A DNA stretch of 64,000 nt from an uncultured Dehalococcoidia bacterium (GTDB lineage: Bacteria > Chloroflexota > Dehalococcoidia > Lucifugimonadales > UBA3495). The translations under genes were made by a program, and so were the position numbers. Positions 26,965-34,981 of this stretch are shown in pieces (the first letter of the stretch is position 1; every line of letters starts with the position of its first letter). Below the pieces are notes generated by a model. The model did no database searches, was not told the DNA's origin, and saw nothing but the letters and a program-made list of their open reading frames with translations. Location: the NCBI GenBank assembly GCA_958295765.1, contig CATQHB010000002.1:1252091-1316090 (forward strand), in the 5' to 3' direction.

Positions 26965-27614
26965 TGCACTGGGTAGACCGTGGTCCGGAGCCGGCAGCTT
27001 TGGAAGCGATCCGAACGCACTATACACCGCGCTGGGTCAGTCATTACTCGGAAGAATCAGGCGTAAAGCCTACCGACTCTCGCTGGCGAGATTTTCATAG
27101 CGACTTGTCTCGAGCGTTTTCCGGCTTGTGCGCCTACTGCGAAGAAAGGGACAACGGAGAAATAGACCATTTTCGCCCGAAAAGCCGATTTCCGGAGTTG
27201 GTTTATGCGTGGTCGAATTGGATATTCTCTTGCCACAGCTGTAACCAAGCGAAAGGAGATGGATGGCCGCTAAGCGGGTATGTTGACCCATGTTCTGATT
27301 CTGTGCAGGACCGTCCGGAGAACTTCTTCCGATTCGATACCGGGACCGGGGAAATACTCCCCAGACTTGAGTTGAGTTCTGATCGCAAAGATAAGGCTCA
27401 AGAGATTATCGATGACTTACGCCTTAATAGAGGTCATCACTTAAGGGAAAGGTTGGAGTGGCTTCAACTTGTTTCCGGCGCGATTCCAGAAGATCCAAGT
27501 TATCAAGCACCTGATGATGAAAGTTATCGCTCTTTTCTGACATCACGGGCTACTAAGTTGTCCAGCATCACACGGGCTTGGCTGGTTGAACGAGGTTATT
27601 CGGTGGATGGCTGA
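26964..27614 (+). CDS. HNH endonuclease of a Septu-like (PtuB) pair
   Basis: A 216-residue nuclease whose ATG overlaps the ATPase stop (TGATG). The beta-beta-alpha-metal HNH region is at residues about 56-98: CAYCE, then EIDHFRPKSRFPEL, then YAWSNWIFSCHSCNQAKGD. The four cysteines would bind zinc and the DH supplies the catalytic His. This HFRPKS/WSN/SC.SCN pattern is that of the TIGR02646-type HNH family found in Septu and retron systems. With the ATPase it probably senses phage and cuts DNA or RNA. Codon use is clearly more A/T-rich than in the lar genes around it. No reverse transcriptase or ncRNA is seen, so Septu fits better than retron. Confidence 0.8.
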   Translation: MHWVDRGPEPAALEAIRTHYTPRWVSHYSEESGVKPTDSRWRDFHSDLSRAFSGLCAYCEERDNGEIDHFRPKSRFPELVYAWSNWIFSCHSCNQAKGDGWPLSGYVDPCSDSVQDRPENFFRFDTGTGEILPRLELSSDRKDKAQEIIDDLRLNRGHHLRERLEWLQLVSGAIPEDPSYQAPDDESYRSFLTSRATKLSSITRAWLVERGYSVDG

Positions 27615-27620
27615 AAAGAG

Positions 27621-28823
27621 TTACAGCAGCCCCCGCGCCAACTCCTCCGCCGCCCCATAAACCTCCAGCAACGGGCGGCCGGTTGCCAGGGCAATGCGGC
27701 GGCAGTCTTCATACTCCGGGGCGGCGGCTATGGCTTCCTCGGCCAGGTACTTTACCTTGACCTGGATGGTCCCGTCCGGCGTTTCCATCGTTACCGTTTC
27801 CCGGCGGGCGGCGTAGCGCTCCACCGGGCGGCGGCGTACCCCCAGGGTGGGCGTCTCCCGCAGGATAAGCTCGGCGGCGGCGGTTTCCAACTCCTGGGGC
27901 AGCAGAGCCGACAAAATTACACCGGGCCGGTTCTTCTTCATCTGGATGGGGGTATGCCATACATCCAGCGCGCCCAGGGCAAAGAGCCTTTCCTGGGCAT
28001 AGCCCAACACCTCCCCGGTAACGTCGTCCAGGTTAGTCTCCAGCAGGACGACGCCGGTTTGGAGTTTGGCTGCCGGCGATACCGGCGCGGCGCCTTCTGC
28101 GGTATCGCCCAACCAGATGCGCACCACGTTGGGGAATTGCTCCGGGTCTTTGCTGCCCAGCCCGACGCCGATGGCGGTAACCGACATTGCCGGCCGCTCA
28201 AAGCGGGCCAGGGCGGTAATGATGGCGGCGCCGGTGGGAGTGGTCAATTCGCCGGCGCCCTGGTGCAGGGGCAGTTCCGCCGCTACCGGCGCCCCGGCCA
28301 GGGCCACCAGTTCCAGGGTAGCCGGGGCCGGGTTAGCGTAGCCGCCGGGCCAACGGGGCGGCGTAGCGGCGCCCAACACCAGGGGCGCCGCATATACCGC
28401 ATCAATGCCCAACAATTCCAGCCCCAGGGCAAACCCCACCACGTCCACCAGAGTATCCACCGTGCCTAACTCTTCCAGTTCCAGCCCTTCCGTCGTTTCC
28501 CCGTGGACCCGGCTCTCCGCTTGCCACAGGGCGTTGAGCGTCCGGGTAGCCCGCGCCTTAACCGATTCCGGCAAGGGGCTGGCCGCCACCAAGTCCAACT
28601 GAGCGCGGGGCGACAAGTAGCGGTTGCCGGTGAGGGTAACGGTAAGTTTGGTTCCCCGAACTTCGCAACGGGTATCCGGCGCCGCAGCGAGTTGGTAGCC
28701 GTCCAACTCCAGCTTGGACAGTTCCTCTTGCAGGGTAGCCAGGGGCAGGCCCAAGTCCAGCAGCGCGCCCAGCAGCATATCCCCGCTGGCCCCGCCGATG
28801 GACTGGATGTAGGCTGTTTTCAT
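27621..28823 (-). CDS. larC: Nickel insertion protein LarC, single-ORF form
   Basis: CTP-dependent nickel insertase (cyclometallase) that completes the nickel-pincer nucleotide. 400 residues in one open frame covering both parts that are split by a frameshift site in Lactobacillus. N-terminal SIGGASGDMLLGALLDLG, then GTVDTLVDVVG, TPTGAAII and, after residue 255, VVLLETNLDDVTGEVLGYAQERLFALGALDVW and PIQMKKNRPGVILSALL, typical of DUF111. One oddity: the usual His-x-His-Glu before the G-x-V-D motif reads E-L-E-E here (115-118). AAAGGC precedes ATG 28823. It ends 6 bases from the convergent HNH gene. Confidence 0.93.
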   Translation of the reverse strand: MKTAYIQSIGGASGDMLLGALLDLGLPLATLQEELSKLELDGYQLAAAPDTRCEVRGTKLTVTLTGNRYLSPRAQLDLVAASPLPESVKARATRTLNALWQAESRVHGETTEGLELEELGTVDTLVDVVGFALGLELLGIDAVYAAPLVLGAATPPRWPGGYANPAPATLELVALAGAPVAAELPLHQGAGELTTPTGAAIITALARFERPAMSVTAIGVGLGSKDPEQFPNVVRIWLGDTAEGAAPVSPAAKLQTGVVLLETNLDDVTGEVLGYAQERLFALGALDVWHTPIQMKKNRPGVILSALLPQELETAAAELILRETPTLGVRRRPVERYAARRETVTMETPDGTIQVKVKYLAEEAIAAAPEYEDCRRIALATGRPLLEVYGAAEELARGLL

Positions 28824-28908
28824 AGTCGCCTTTAATCAGGTAATCGCAAGGAGTGTTGGTATTCCTGGCACGGCACGGCTCCGGGGAGAGCCGGGTCGGG
28901 TCGATAAA

Positions 28909-29003
28909 CCGCTCATGGTGAGCTTGTCGAACCATCCTTCCCCAACTAGCGGTTCCTCTTTCAGTTCACCCTTCCCATCCTTCGACAAGCTCAGGATGAG
29001 CGG
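28909..29003. repeat. R3 inverted-repeat element with long spacer
   Basis: Arms CCGCTCATGGTGAGCTTGTC and the reverse-complementary GACAAGCTCAGGATGAGCGG. The spacer is longer than in other copies. The right outer flank CGACTTTGCACCCGCC is kept. Confidence 0.8.
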
Positions 29004-29039
29004 GGGGAGAAGGCAACTCGACTTTGCACCCGCCTTATC

Positions 29040-29105
29040 CCTTGAACGCAGGGCGGGTTTGTAACCCGCCCCTACCAGTGATAATGCCGACACAGGTAGA
29101 GATTA
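29040..29105. repeat. Half copy of the R2 element
   Basis: One palindrome (GGGCGGGTTTGTAACCCGCCC) followed by CTACCAGTGATAATGCCGAC, closely matching the half copy at 23089-23155. Confidence 0.55.
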
Positions 29106-29127
29106 GCTCTCATCCTGAAAGTTTCCC

Positions 29128-29970
29128 TCAGACCTTCAGTTGGTCGTTAAGGCTGCCGGAGCGCAGGCCGGACAAGTCCAGGGAAACCCACAAGTAGCCG
29201 ATTTGCTTCAGGTTTGCTACGATTTCCTGCCGGTGGGCAAAGGCCAGGTCTATTTCTGATTCGCCTACCTCAATGCGGCACAGGTTGTCGTGGTGGCGGG
29301 CGCGCACTTCCCGCAGGCCCAGCCCCCGCAGGTAGTCCTCGGCCCGCTCAATGCGGGACAGGGTTGCCACGCTTACCGGAATCCCGTAGGGGATGCGGGA
29401 GGACAGGCAGGGTTGAGCCGGCTTGTCCCAGACCGGCAGGGCCAGTTGGCGGGCCAATTGCCGTACCGTTGCCTTGCTCAACTGGGCCTCCACCAGGGGG
29501 CTGCGTACCCGATGCTCGGCGGCGGCGGTCAGGCCGGGCCGGTAGTCGCCCAGGTCATCGGTGTTGGCGCCGTTGGCGACCCAGGCAAAGCCCTCGGCTT
29601 CGGCCAGTTGACATAAATGGGTGTAAAGCTCAGTCTTGCAGAAGTAGCAACGGGTGGGCGCGTTGGCGACATAGCCCTCCCGTTCCAGTTCGGCGGTCTG
29701 GACCGTCCGGTGGGGAAACTCGAAACGGCGGGCCAGGTCAACGGCTTCGTCCAGTTCCCTAGCCGCCAAAGCCGGGGATACGGCGGTAACCGCCAGGGCC
29801 TGCGCCCCCAGAGCGCGATGGGCGGCTACCGCCAGCAGGGCGCTGTCCACCCCGCCGGAGTAGGCCACGATAACCGAGTCCATTTCCCGCAGAATGGACT
29901 CCAGCGTTGCCAGGGCATCGGTTAAGGTGGTTCCGTTAGTCCCGCTGGTCTGGTTGGCTGCTTTTGCCAT
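29128..29970 (-). CDS. larE: Sulfur transferase LarE, three-cysteine type
   Basis: Adds sulfur to the pincer precursor to make the thio-acids of the nickel-pincer nucleotide. 280 residues of the PP-loop ATPase superfamily: AYSGGVDSALLAVAAH (36-51). Three cysteines are placed at 108 and 111 (TRCYFCK) and 188 (QPCLSSRIPYG). Cys188 matches the sacrificial cysteine of Lactobacillus LarE; the extra CxxC makes the set known from LarE forms that carry a [4Fe-4S] cluster and can act catalytically. Separated from larC by R3 and R2 repeat remnants, same strand. Confidence 0.93.
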   Translation of the reverse strand: MAKAANQTSGTNGTTLTDALATLESILREMDSVIVAYSGGVDSALLAVAAHRALGAQALAVTAVSPALAARELDEAVDLARRFEFPHRTVQTAELEREGYVANAPTRCYFCKTELYTHLCQLAEAEGFAWVANGANTDDLGDYRPGLTAAAEHRVRSPLVEAQLSKATVRQLARQLALPVWDKPAQPCLSSRIPYGIPVSVATLSRIERAEDYLRGLGLREVRARHHDNLCRIEVGESEIDLAFAHRQEIVANLKQIGYLWVSLDLSGLRSGSLNDQLKV

Positions 29971-30094
29971 TGGCGCCGTCCCTTTGTTAAGATGGGGTTA
30001 AGCTGGATTTCCCGGCAGGATAGCGGGAAATGTTGAGACTATCTTTTGCCGGCTTTTACCGGATTATACCAGCAATGGGGGTTGGGAGAGAAAG

Positions 30095-30472
30095 TTGACC
30101 GTCCAGAGCATCAGCGCCATTACCCTCGCGGTGCGGGATATGGCCCGGTCGGTGGTTTTCTACCGGGACCAAGTAGGGTTGACCCTGCTGTACGGGGGAG
30201 AGGCCGCCGGCTTTACCAGCTTCCGGGTGGGCGCCGGCTATCTGAACCTGACCCAAGAAACGGCCCCAATTGCCTGGTGGGGCCGGGCCATTTTCTACGT
30301 GGATGACGTGGACGCCCTGTACCACAAGCTGGTGGGGCTGGGGCTGGCTACCGACACGGCGCCGGCGGATGCCCCCTGGGGCGAGCGGTATTTCCACATC
30401 AAGGACCCGGACGGTCATGAATTGAGTTTTGCCCGCCGTCTGGCCCCTCCGGTGGAGCCTCCAGAGATTTGA
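30095..30472 (+). CDS. VOC-family (glyoxalase/bleomycin-resistance fold) protein
   Basis: A 125-residue single-module VOC protein. It opens with ISAITLAVRDMARSVVFYRDQVGLTLLYG and ends RYFHIKDPDGHELSFARRL, the two hallmark strands. Likely metal ligands include the Glu in DPDGHELSF; the usual N-terminal His is replaced (TLAVRD). TTG start with GAGAGA upstream. Its last 74 bases overlap the end of the convergent GNAT gene. Substrate unknown. Confidence 0.85.
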   Translation: MTVQSISAITLAVRDMARSVVFYRDQVGLTLLYGGEAAGFTSFRVGAGYLNLTQETAPIAWWGRAIFYVDDVDALYHKLVGLGLATDTAPADAPWGERYFHIKDPDGHELSFARRLAPPVEPPEI

Positions 30473-30941
30473 CGTAAAGCTGAACGGTCATCATTCGGTA
30501 AGCCTCTTCGCCAACATACCGGTATCCGAATCTCTGGTACATAGCTATGGCCGGCTGTAGCTGGGTTACCGTGGACAAAATGATGCGCCGGTAACCCTGC
30601 TCCCGGCAAAATGCCTCGACGGTCTCCATCAGTTTCCAACCGATACCCATCCGGCGGGTGTCGGCGGCTACGCTCATCCGGCGCAACTCGCCCTCGGCAT
30701 CACTCCGGCGCTGCACCCCCACCATACCCTTGACCTGCCCGTCAATTTCCGCCACCCAGAAATGCGAACCGGATTCCTGGAGGTAGTGGCCGGGAATGTC
30801 GGCCAGGTCGTCGGCTAAAGATTCCTGGATATAGGCTTGCACCACCGCTTCGTGCTCGGCGGCAAAAGCCAGCAGGCCGGCGGCGAATAACTCGCGGACT
30901 GGCCCGCTGTCGTCAGGCTGGAAAGTGCGGATGTTGACCAT
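30399..30941 (-). CDS. GNAT-family N-acetyltransferase
   Basis: A 180-residue acetyl-CoA-dependent acetyltransferase. The acetyl-CoA loop is seen as LRRMSVAADTRRMGIGWKLMET (R-x-x-G-x-G/A as RRMGIG) followed by FCREQGYRRIILSTV and the terminal AMYQRFGYRYVGEE. Start ATG 30941. The C-terminal 25 residues are encoded in the region shared with the convergent VOC gene and are Pro/Gly-rich. It lies 22 bases upstream of nothing on its own strand but closely follows ychF, so may be cotranscribed with it. Acceptor not predictable. Confidence 0.87.
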   Translation of the reverse strand: MVNIRTFQPDDSGPVRELFAAGLLAFAAEHEAVVQAYIQESLADDLADIPGHYLQESGSHFWVAEIDGQVKGMVGVQRRSDAEGELRRMSVAADTRRMGIGWKLMETVEAFCREQGYRRIILSTVTQLQPAIAMYQRFGYRYVGEEAYRMMTVQLYVKSLEAPPEGPDGGQNSIHDRPGP

Positions 30942-30963
30942 AGCGGTACGGAACCTCCAGGGC

Positions 30964-32055
30964 CTATACGTTGACCAGGAAGTTGATAACGTCGCCGTCC
31001 TTGACCGGGTAGGTCTTGCCCTCGGAGCGGAGCGCCCCTTCCTTACGGCCCTGGGCGATGTTGCCGCAGCGCTGCAAGTCCTCGTAGGGTATCACCTCGG
31101 CGCGGATGAAACCCCGGTGAAAGTCGGAGTGAATCGTCCCCGCCGCTTCCTGGGCCGGCAAGCCGGCCGGGATGCTCCAGGCCCGCACCTCGTCCGGCCC
31201 CACGGTCAGGAAGGAAATCAGCCCCAGGGTTTGGTAACTGGCGCGAATCACCCGGTCGCAGGCCGCTTGTTCCAGCCCCAACTCGGCGCGAAACTCGGCC
31301 TCATCCGCCGCCGACATCAAGGCCAACTCCGCCTCCAGCCGGGCGCTCAGGCAAACCTCGCCCAAACTGGCCGCGTCGGGCAAGTCCAGCTTTAGCTCAT
31401 CCAGGGACACCTCCGGCCCGGCCTCGTCGGTATTGAATACCACGATTACCGGCTTGCCGGTCAGGAGTTGGTAGTTGACCATAAAGGCGGTTTGGGAATC
31501 GGTCAGCGACTGGCGGCGCAAGGGTATCCCCGATTCCAGGGCCGGCCGCACCTCACGCACCGTTTCCAGTTGGCGGGTCAAGGCCGGCCGCTCGGCCGGC
31601 TTGGCCTTCTTGATGCCGTCCTCCAGCCGTTCCACCGCCCGCTCCATAACCTCCAGGTCGGCGAAGGTCAGCTCGGTCAGCATCGTTTCCAGGTCCCGCC
31701 CCGGGTCAACGGTCTCCAGGGGGTGAACCACCGCCGGGTTGTTGAAGGCCCGCACCACTACCAGAAAGGCGTCGGCCCCTTGCAGGATATTCCGGTACTG
31801 GCCGCTGATGCCCTTGGACTTGGCTAACGCCTCCGGGCCGGGCAAGTCCCAGTACCTTACCTCGGCGGGAACCACCTTGCGGGGGTTATACATACCGGAC
31901 AGCACTTCCAGCCGGGGGTCGGGAACCTTCACCACCCCCAGGTGCATTTCGGTGGCCGAGCCGCTGGCCCCGGAAGTATCGGCGCTGCCGCGGGTCAGGG
32001 CATTAAATACGGTGGTCTTGCCGCTTTGGGGCAGACCGATGATGCAGATGTTCAT
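30964..32055 (-). CDS. ychF: Ribosome-associated ATPase YchF (Obg family)
   Basis: A TRAFAC-class P-loop protein that hydrolyses ATP rather than GTP and associates with ribosomes. 363 residues, usual length. Walker A GLPQSGKTTVFNALTRG at 7-23; switch region with VRYWDLPG in place of DTAG; nucleotide-specificity motif VIVVFNTDEA, i.e. N-x-x-E, which marks ATP preference over the NKxD of GTPases. The C-terminal TGS-like domain ends HSDFHRGFIRAEVIPYEDL and KDGDVINFLVNV. N-terminal MNICIIGLPQSGKTT confirms the start. Confidence 0.95.
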   Translation of the reverse strand: MNICIIGLPQSGKTTVFNALTRGSADTSGASGSATEMHLGVVKVPDPRLEVLSGMYNPRKVVPAEVRYWDLPGPEALAKSKGISGQYRNILQGADAFLVVVRAFNNPAVVHPLETVDPGRDLETMLTELTFADLEVMERAVERLEDGIKKAKPAERPALTRQLETVREVRPALESGIPLRRQSLTDSQTAFMVNYQLLTGKPVIVVFNTDEAGPEVSLDELKLDLPDAASLGEVCLSARLEAELALMSAADEAEFRAELGLEQAACDRVIRASYQTLGLISFLTVGPDEVRAWSIPAGLPAQEAAGTIHSDFHRGFIRAEVIPYEDLQRCGNIAQGRKEGALRSEGKTYPVKDGDVINFLVNV

Positions 32056-32106
32056 AGGGAAGTAATGCTCGGTTCAATTCTTGATTTGGCTTAATGGCGC
32101 TAACGG

Positions 32107-32910
32107 TTAAATGTTGCCCTTGTCCGCGATAACAAACAGGTAGTCTCCCCGTTGGTTGCGGTATCGGTCTATGACTTGGGAGATGCGCCCCGATTCTATG
32201 TCCTGGGACAGCCGGGCGCAACCCTCGCGCACTTCGTCGGCGCTTGCCAGGCCGGAGAAGGTTGATATATTTTGGCGAAATCCCTCATCCGAGTAAAGGT
32301 ATGGTCGATGTTTGCCACTATACAGGAACAGGTCTTGCAGGTCTTGGCGGATTGCATAGGCTTCCGTTTGGATGGCGGTAAAACCGGCTCTATGCAGGCT
32401 TTCCCGGACCCGGTCGATGCCGGGCATTTGCTCAATGGACCGGAGCATCGCCTTGGGGAAATACTCGTTCAGCCAATAGCCCCGCATCTGTTCCGGGTCT
32501 GAGGTAAAGATTACCAGCCGGCCCCGATTCAGCGCCCGGTGGATTTCGGAAAAGACCGGCTCAAGCCGGTCAAAGTGGTGCAGGGCCAGGGTGCAGACGG
32601 CGCCGGAAAAAGTATGGTTCGCAAAGGGAAGGTTTTCCCCCTGGGCCAGAGCCAACCGGACGGTCCGGGCCTTGGTGCGCGCCCGTTGGAGCATACGGTC
32701 TGATACGTCAATACCGAGCCAATTACCCCCCAGGTCCACCAATGCGCCGGTGTAGTTGCCGGTGCCGCAAGCCACGTCCAGGTACATTCCATTCTCTTGC
32801 AAAGAGAGATGGCCGGCGATACGTTCCGCGATGTAGGAATCGGCGCGCCGTGTGCGGTCATAGCCCGCGCCGATTCGGTCATACACCGGCGTTTTGAGGG
32901 GTTCGGTCAA
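32107..32910 (-). CDS. Class I SAM-dependent methyltransferase
   Basis: A 267-residue methyltransferase of the Methyltransf_11/UbiE-like type. Motif I is LDVACGTGNYTGALVDLG near residues 43-60, motif II LGIDVSDRMLQRA, motif post-II AQGENLPFANHTFSGAVCTLALHHF. TTG 32910 is chosen because GAGGAG lies 6 bases upstream; GTG 32928 is the alternative. Substrate is unknown. The C-terminal 90 residues, with several Tyr and Arg, are not diagnostic. It lies 52 bases upstream of ychF on the same strand. Confidence 0.85.
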   Translation of the reverse strand: MTEPLKTPVYDRIGAGYDRTRRADSYIAERIAGHLSLQENGMYLDVACGTGNYTGALVDLGGNWLGIDVSDRMLQRARTKARTVRLALAQGENLPFANHTFSGAVCTLALHHFDRLEPVFSEIHRALNRGRLVIFTSDPEQMRGYWLNEYFPKAMLRSIEQMPGIDRVRESLHRAGFTAIQTEAYAIRQDLQDLFLYSGKHRPYLYSDEGFRQNISTFSGLASADEVREGCARLSQDIESGRISQVIDRYRNQRGDYLFVIADKGNI

Positions 32911-32940
32911 GCAAGCTCCTCTAACCACATCGCGCCGCTG

Positions 32941-34113
32941 CTAATCCCGAGCCAGCACCACCGTGCCGGTGGAGGACAGAGAGCCGCCGGTGCCGTTCAC
33001 CAGGGAGACTTGGGCGTTGCCGGCGCCCCTTTTGTCCTTTACCTGGCGGTCGCCGACTTCGCCCCGCAGTTGGCGCACTGCCTCGACCAGCAGGAAGCTG
33101 CCGTACATTCCGGGGTGGGTGTAGGAGAGGCCGCCGCCGCTGGTGTTCAGGGCAAAGTCGCCGCCGGGGGCGGTGCGCTGATTGGCGACAAAATCGGGCG
33201 CCTCGCCAGGACCGCAGAACCCCAGGCTCTCCAGGGACAGCATTACCGTGTAGGTGAAGGAGTCGTAAATCATAGTCAGGTCAATATCGTTGTGGGTCAG
33301 GCCGGCCCGGCTCAGGGCCTTGGGGCCGGTCTCCCGGGCAATCAGCGAGGTATAGGAGGGCATCATGCTGATGAGGTTGTGGTCATGCCCCTCGGCGGCG
33401 CCCAGCAGCCATACCGGTTGCTTCCGGCAGTTGGCCGCCTTCTCCGCCGTAGTAACCACAATGGCCGCCCCGGAGTCGGTAACCAGGCAGCAGTCGAACA
33501 GGTGAAAGGGCCAGGAAACCCACCGGGAGTTGTGATAGTCGTCAAAGCTCATGGGGGTTTCGTGCATTACCGCCTTGGGGTTAAGGTTGGCCCACTTACG
33601 GGTGGAGACGGCAATCTCGGCCAGGCCCTGGCGGGTGCGCTCTTCCCCGTATTCGTGCATATAGCGGGTGCAGGCCATTGAGTAGTTGATGGGCTGGCCG
33701 ATGAGTCCGTAGGGAGCTTCGTACTGGGCGACCGGCAGGTTGGCGTCCGCTGGCACCCGGGCGCGGGTGGAACGCCCCGCCTGCCCGTGAGTAATCAGCA
33801 CCGTGTCGCAGTAGCCGGCTCGGATGGCGGCAGCGGCGTGGGCCACGTGAATGACAAAGGAGGAGCCGCCCACCGAGGTGTTGTCGGTAAATCCGGGCTG
33901 GATGCCCAGGTATTCGGCGGTAGCCAGGGTGGAGAACCCGGCGGTGAGCAGGCCGTTGACCTCCGACTTGTTGATTCCGGCGTCCTCCAGAGCGTTGTAG
34001 GCCGCTTCGGCGTGGTGCTGCAAGGAGGATTTGTTCGGCACCGTGCCCATCTCATCCGATTCGGCGACGCCGACAATGGCTATGTCCCGTTCTCGTACCG
34101 CGCTGGATGTCAT
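32941..34113 (-). CDS. Thiolase-fold protein lacking catalytic cysteines
   Basis: A 390-residue member of the SCP2/acetyl-CoA acetyltransferase branch of thiolases. Overall fold marks are clear: ERDIAIVGVAESDEMGTVP, HAAAAIRAGYCDTVLI, DSGAAIVVTTAEKA and the C-terminal LNTSGGGLSYTHPGMYG. However the nucleophile loop that normally reads CxSG is DNTSVGGSSFV, and the second Cys (CGG near the end) is NGTGGSL, so neither catalytic cysteine is present; the His of the GHP-type motif is kept. GGAAAGGAAAG precedes the ATG. The OB-fold DUF35 partner often encoded beside such proteins is absent. It may bind acyl-CoA or steroid-CoA without classic thiolysis. Confidence 0.85.
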   Translation of the reverse strand: MTSSAVRERDIAIVGVAESDEMGTVPNKSSLQHHAEAAYNALEDAGINKSEVNGLLTAGFSTLATAEYLGIQPGFTDNTSVGGSSFVIHVAHAAAAIRAGYCDTVLITHGQAGRSTRARVPADANLPVAQYEAPYGLIGQPINYSMACTRYMHEYGEERTRQGLAEIAVSTRKWANLNPKAVMHETPMSFDDYHNSRWVSWPFHLFDCCLVTDSGAAIVVTTAEKAANCRKQPVWLLGAAEGHDHNLISMMPSYTSLIARETGPKALSRAGLTHNDIDLTMIYDSFTYTVMLSLESLGFCGPGEAPDFVANQRTAPGGDFALNTSGGGLSYTHPGMYGSFLLVEAVRQLRGEVGDRQVKDKRGAGNAQVSLVNGTGGSLSSTGTVVLARD

Positions 34114-34259
34114 AGTATCTTTCCTTTCCCTGCCGGGCCGGTAAAATGCTGCAAAATCCTGTTGATATTACACCACCCGGCCCGGTTGGGCAATCGTTTC
34201 TTGAACCGTAGGGGCGGTGAAAAAAGGCCCAACGCCAAAGGCAACTGAGGCCGCGAAAG

Positions 34260-34276
34260 TGCTAAAATGCTAAAAT
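34260..34276 (+). promoter_or_regulatory. Double extended -10 promoter of the EVE gene
   Basis: Two successive TGCTAAAAT elements (34260-34268 and 34268-34276) about 45 bases ahead of the ATG. The same TGCTAAAAT or close variant precedes glnS, gltX and rarA. Confidence 0.5.
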
Positions 34277-34317
34277 AGACGAATCGTTACACCGCCATTG
34301 TTACGAGGTAGTAAAGG

Positions 34318-34884
34318 ATGCCCCGCAATTTCTGGATGATTATCTGCAACGAGGAAAACTTCAACATAACCCGCAGCCTGGACTTCACGATGCAGGGCTT
34401 GAAGTCCGAGTACCGGCGCAAGGTGCAGCGGGTGGAGACGGATGACCGCCTGCTTTACTACGTTTCCGGGATACGCCGCTTTACCGCTACGGCTACGGTA
34501 ACCGCCCCTTACCAGGAAGTGGAAGACGGAACCTGGCGGAATGAGGGCAGCGCTACCTGGCCTTACCGGATTGAAATTAAGCCGGAGTTGGTGCTGGACG
34601 ATGCCCAGTATATCCAGGCAGGCCTGTTGGCGCATCGCCTGGACTACATCCGCCGCTGGCCCCCGGAAAACTGGTATATGGCCTTTCAGGGCAACCTGCA
34701 CCTGCTGCCCAAGGGAGACTTTTTCCTGATTGAAGAGGAAATGAAAAAGCTCAAGTTTGGCCGCAATTACGACCGGGAGGCGGTGGTTCCGGTTCCGGCG
34801 CCCAGCCGCTCCCGCAAGCAGCGCCGGGCATCGCCCCGCCGGGATCCGGCGGTCAAAGCTGCCGACAACCCGGAGGCTTCCTGA
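34318..34884 (+). CDS. EVE-domain protein
   Basis: A 188-residue protein whose first 140 residues form an EVE domain of the PUA/YTH superfamily, proposed to bind modified bases in DNA or RNA. Signs: RNFWMIICNEENFNITRSLDF at the start (W-M-x-x-x-x-x-x-N-F pattern), VETDDRLLYYVSGIRRFTATATV, and YRIEIKPELVL. The last 40 residues are very basic (SRKQRRASPRRD), suiting nucleic-acid contact. GAGGTAGTAAAGG precedes the ATG. EVE proteins are enriched near defence and modification genes, though none of those abuts it here. Confidence 0.85.
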   Translation: MPRNFWMIICNEENFNITRSLDFTMQGLKSEYRRKVQRVETDDRLLYYVSGIRRFTATATVTAPYQEVEDGTWRNEGSATWPYRIEIKPELVLDDAQYIQAGLLAHRLDYIRRWPPENWYMAFQGNLHLLPKGDFFLIEEEMKKLKFGRNYDREAVVPVPAPSRSRKQRRASPRRDPAVKAADNPEAS

Positions 34885-34981
34885 CCGGGTTGGATGCCAC
34901 CGGGGTTGCCCGGTAAGCTCAAGCTGCCAACCCGCTCACGGTGAGCTGGGGCAGGGGCAAAGTCTGCGCCAGTAACAAAAT

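Noticed and set aside
25612-27614. Retron system (ATPase-HNH as effectors)
   Set aside because: No reverse transcriptase gene or msr/msd-like inverted repeat flanks the pair, so Septu-like is preferred.
29040-29105. Pair of palindromes resembling a CRISPR-like array with copies at 23226, 23326, 44940, 45035, 45885 and 45970
   Set aside because: Copies are dispersed, not regularly spaced, and lie within R2 elements with terminal repeats; no cas genes are present.
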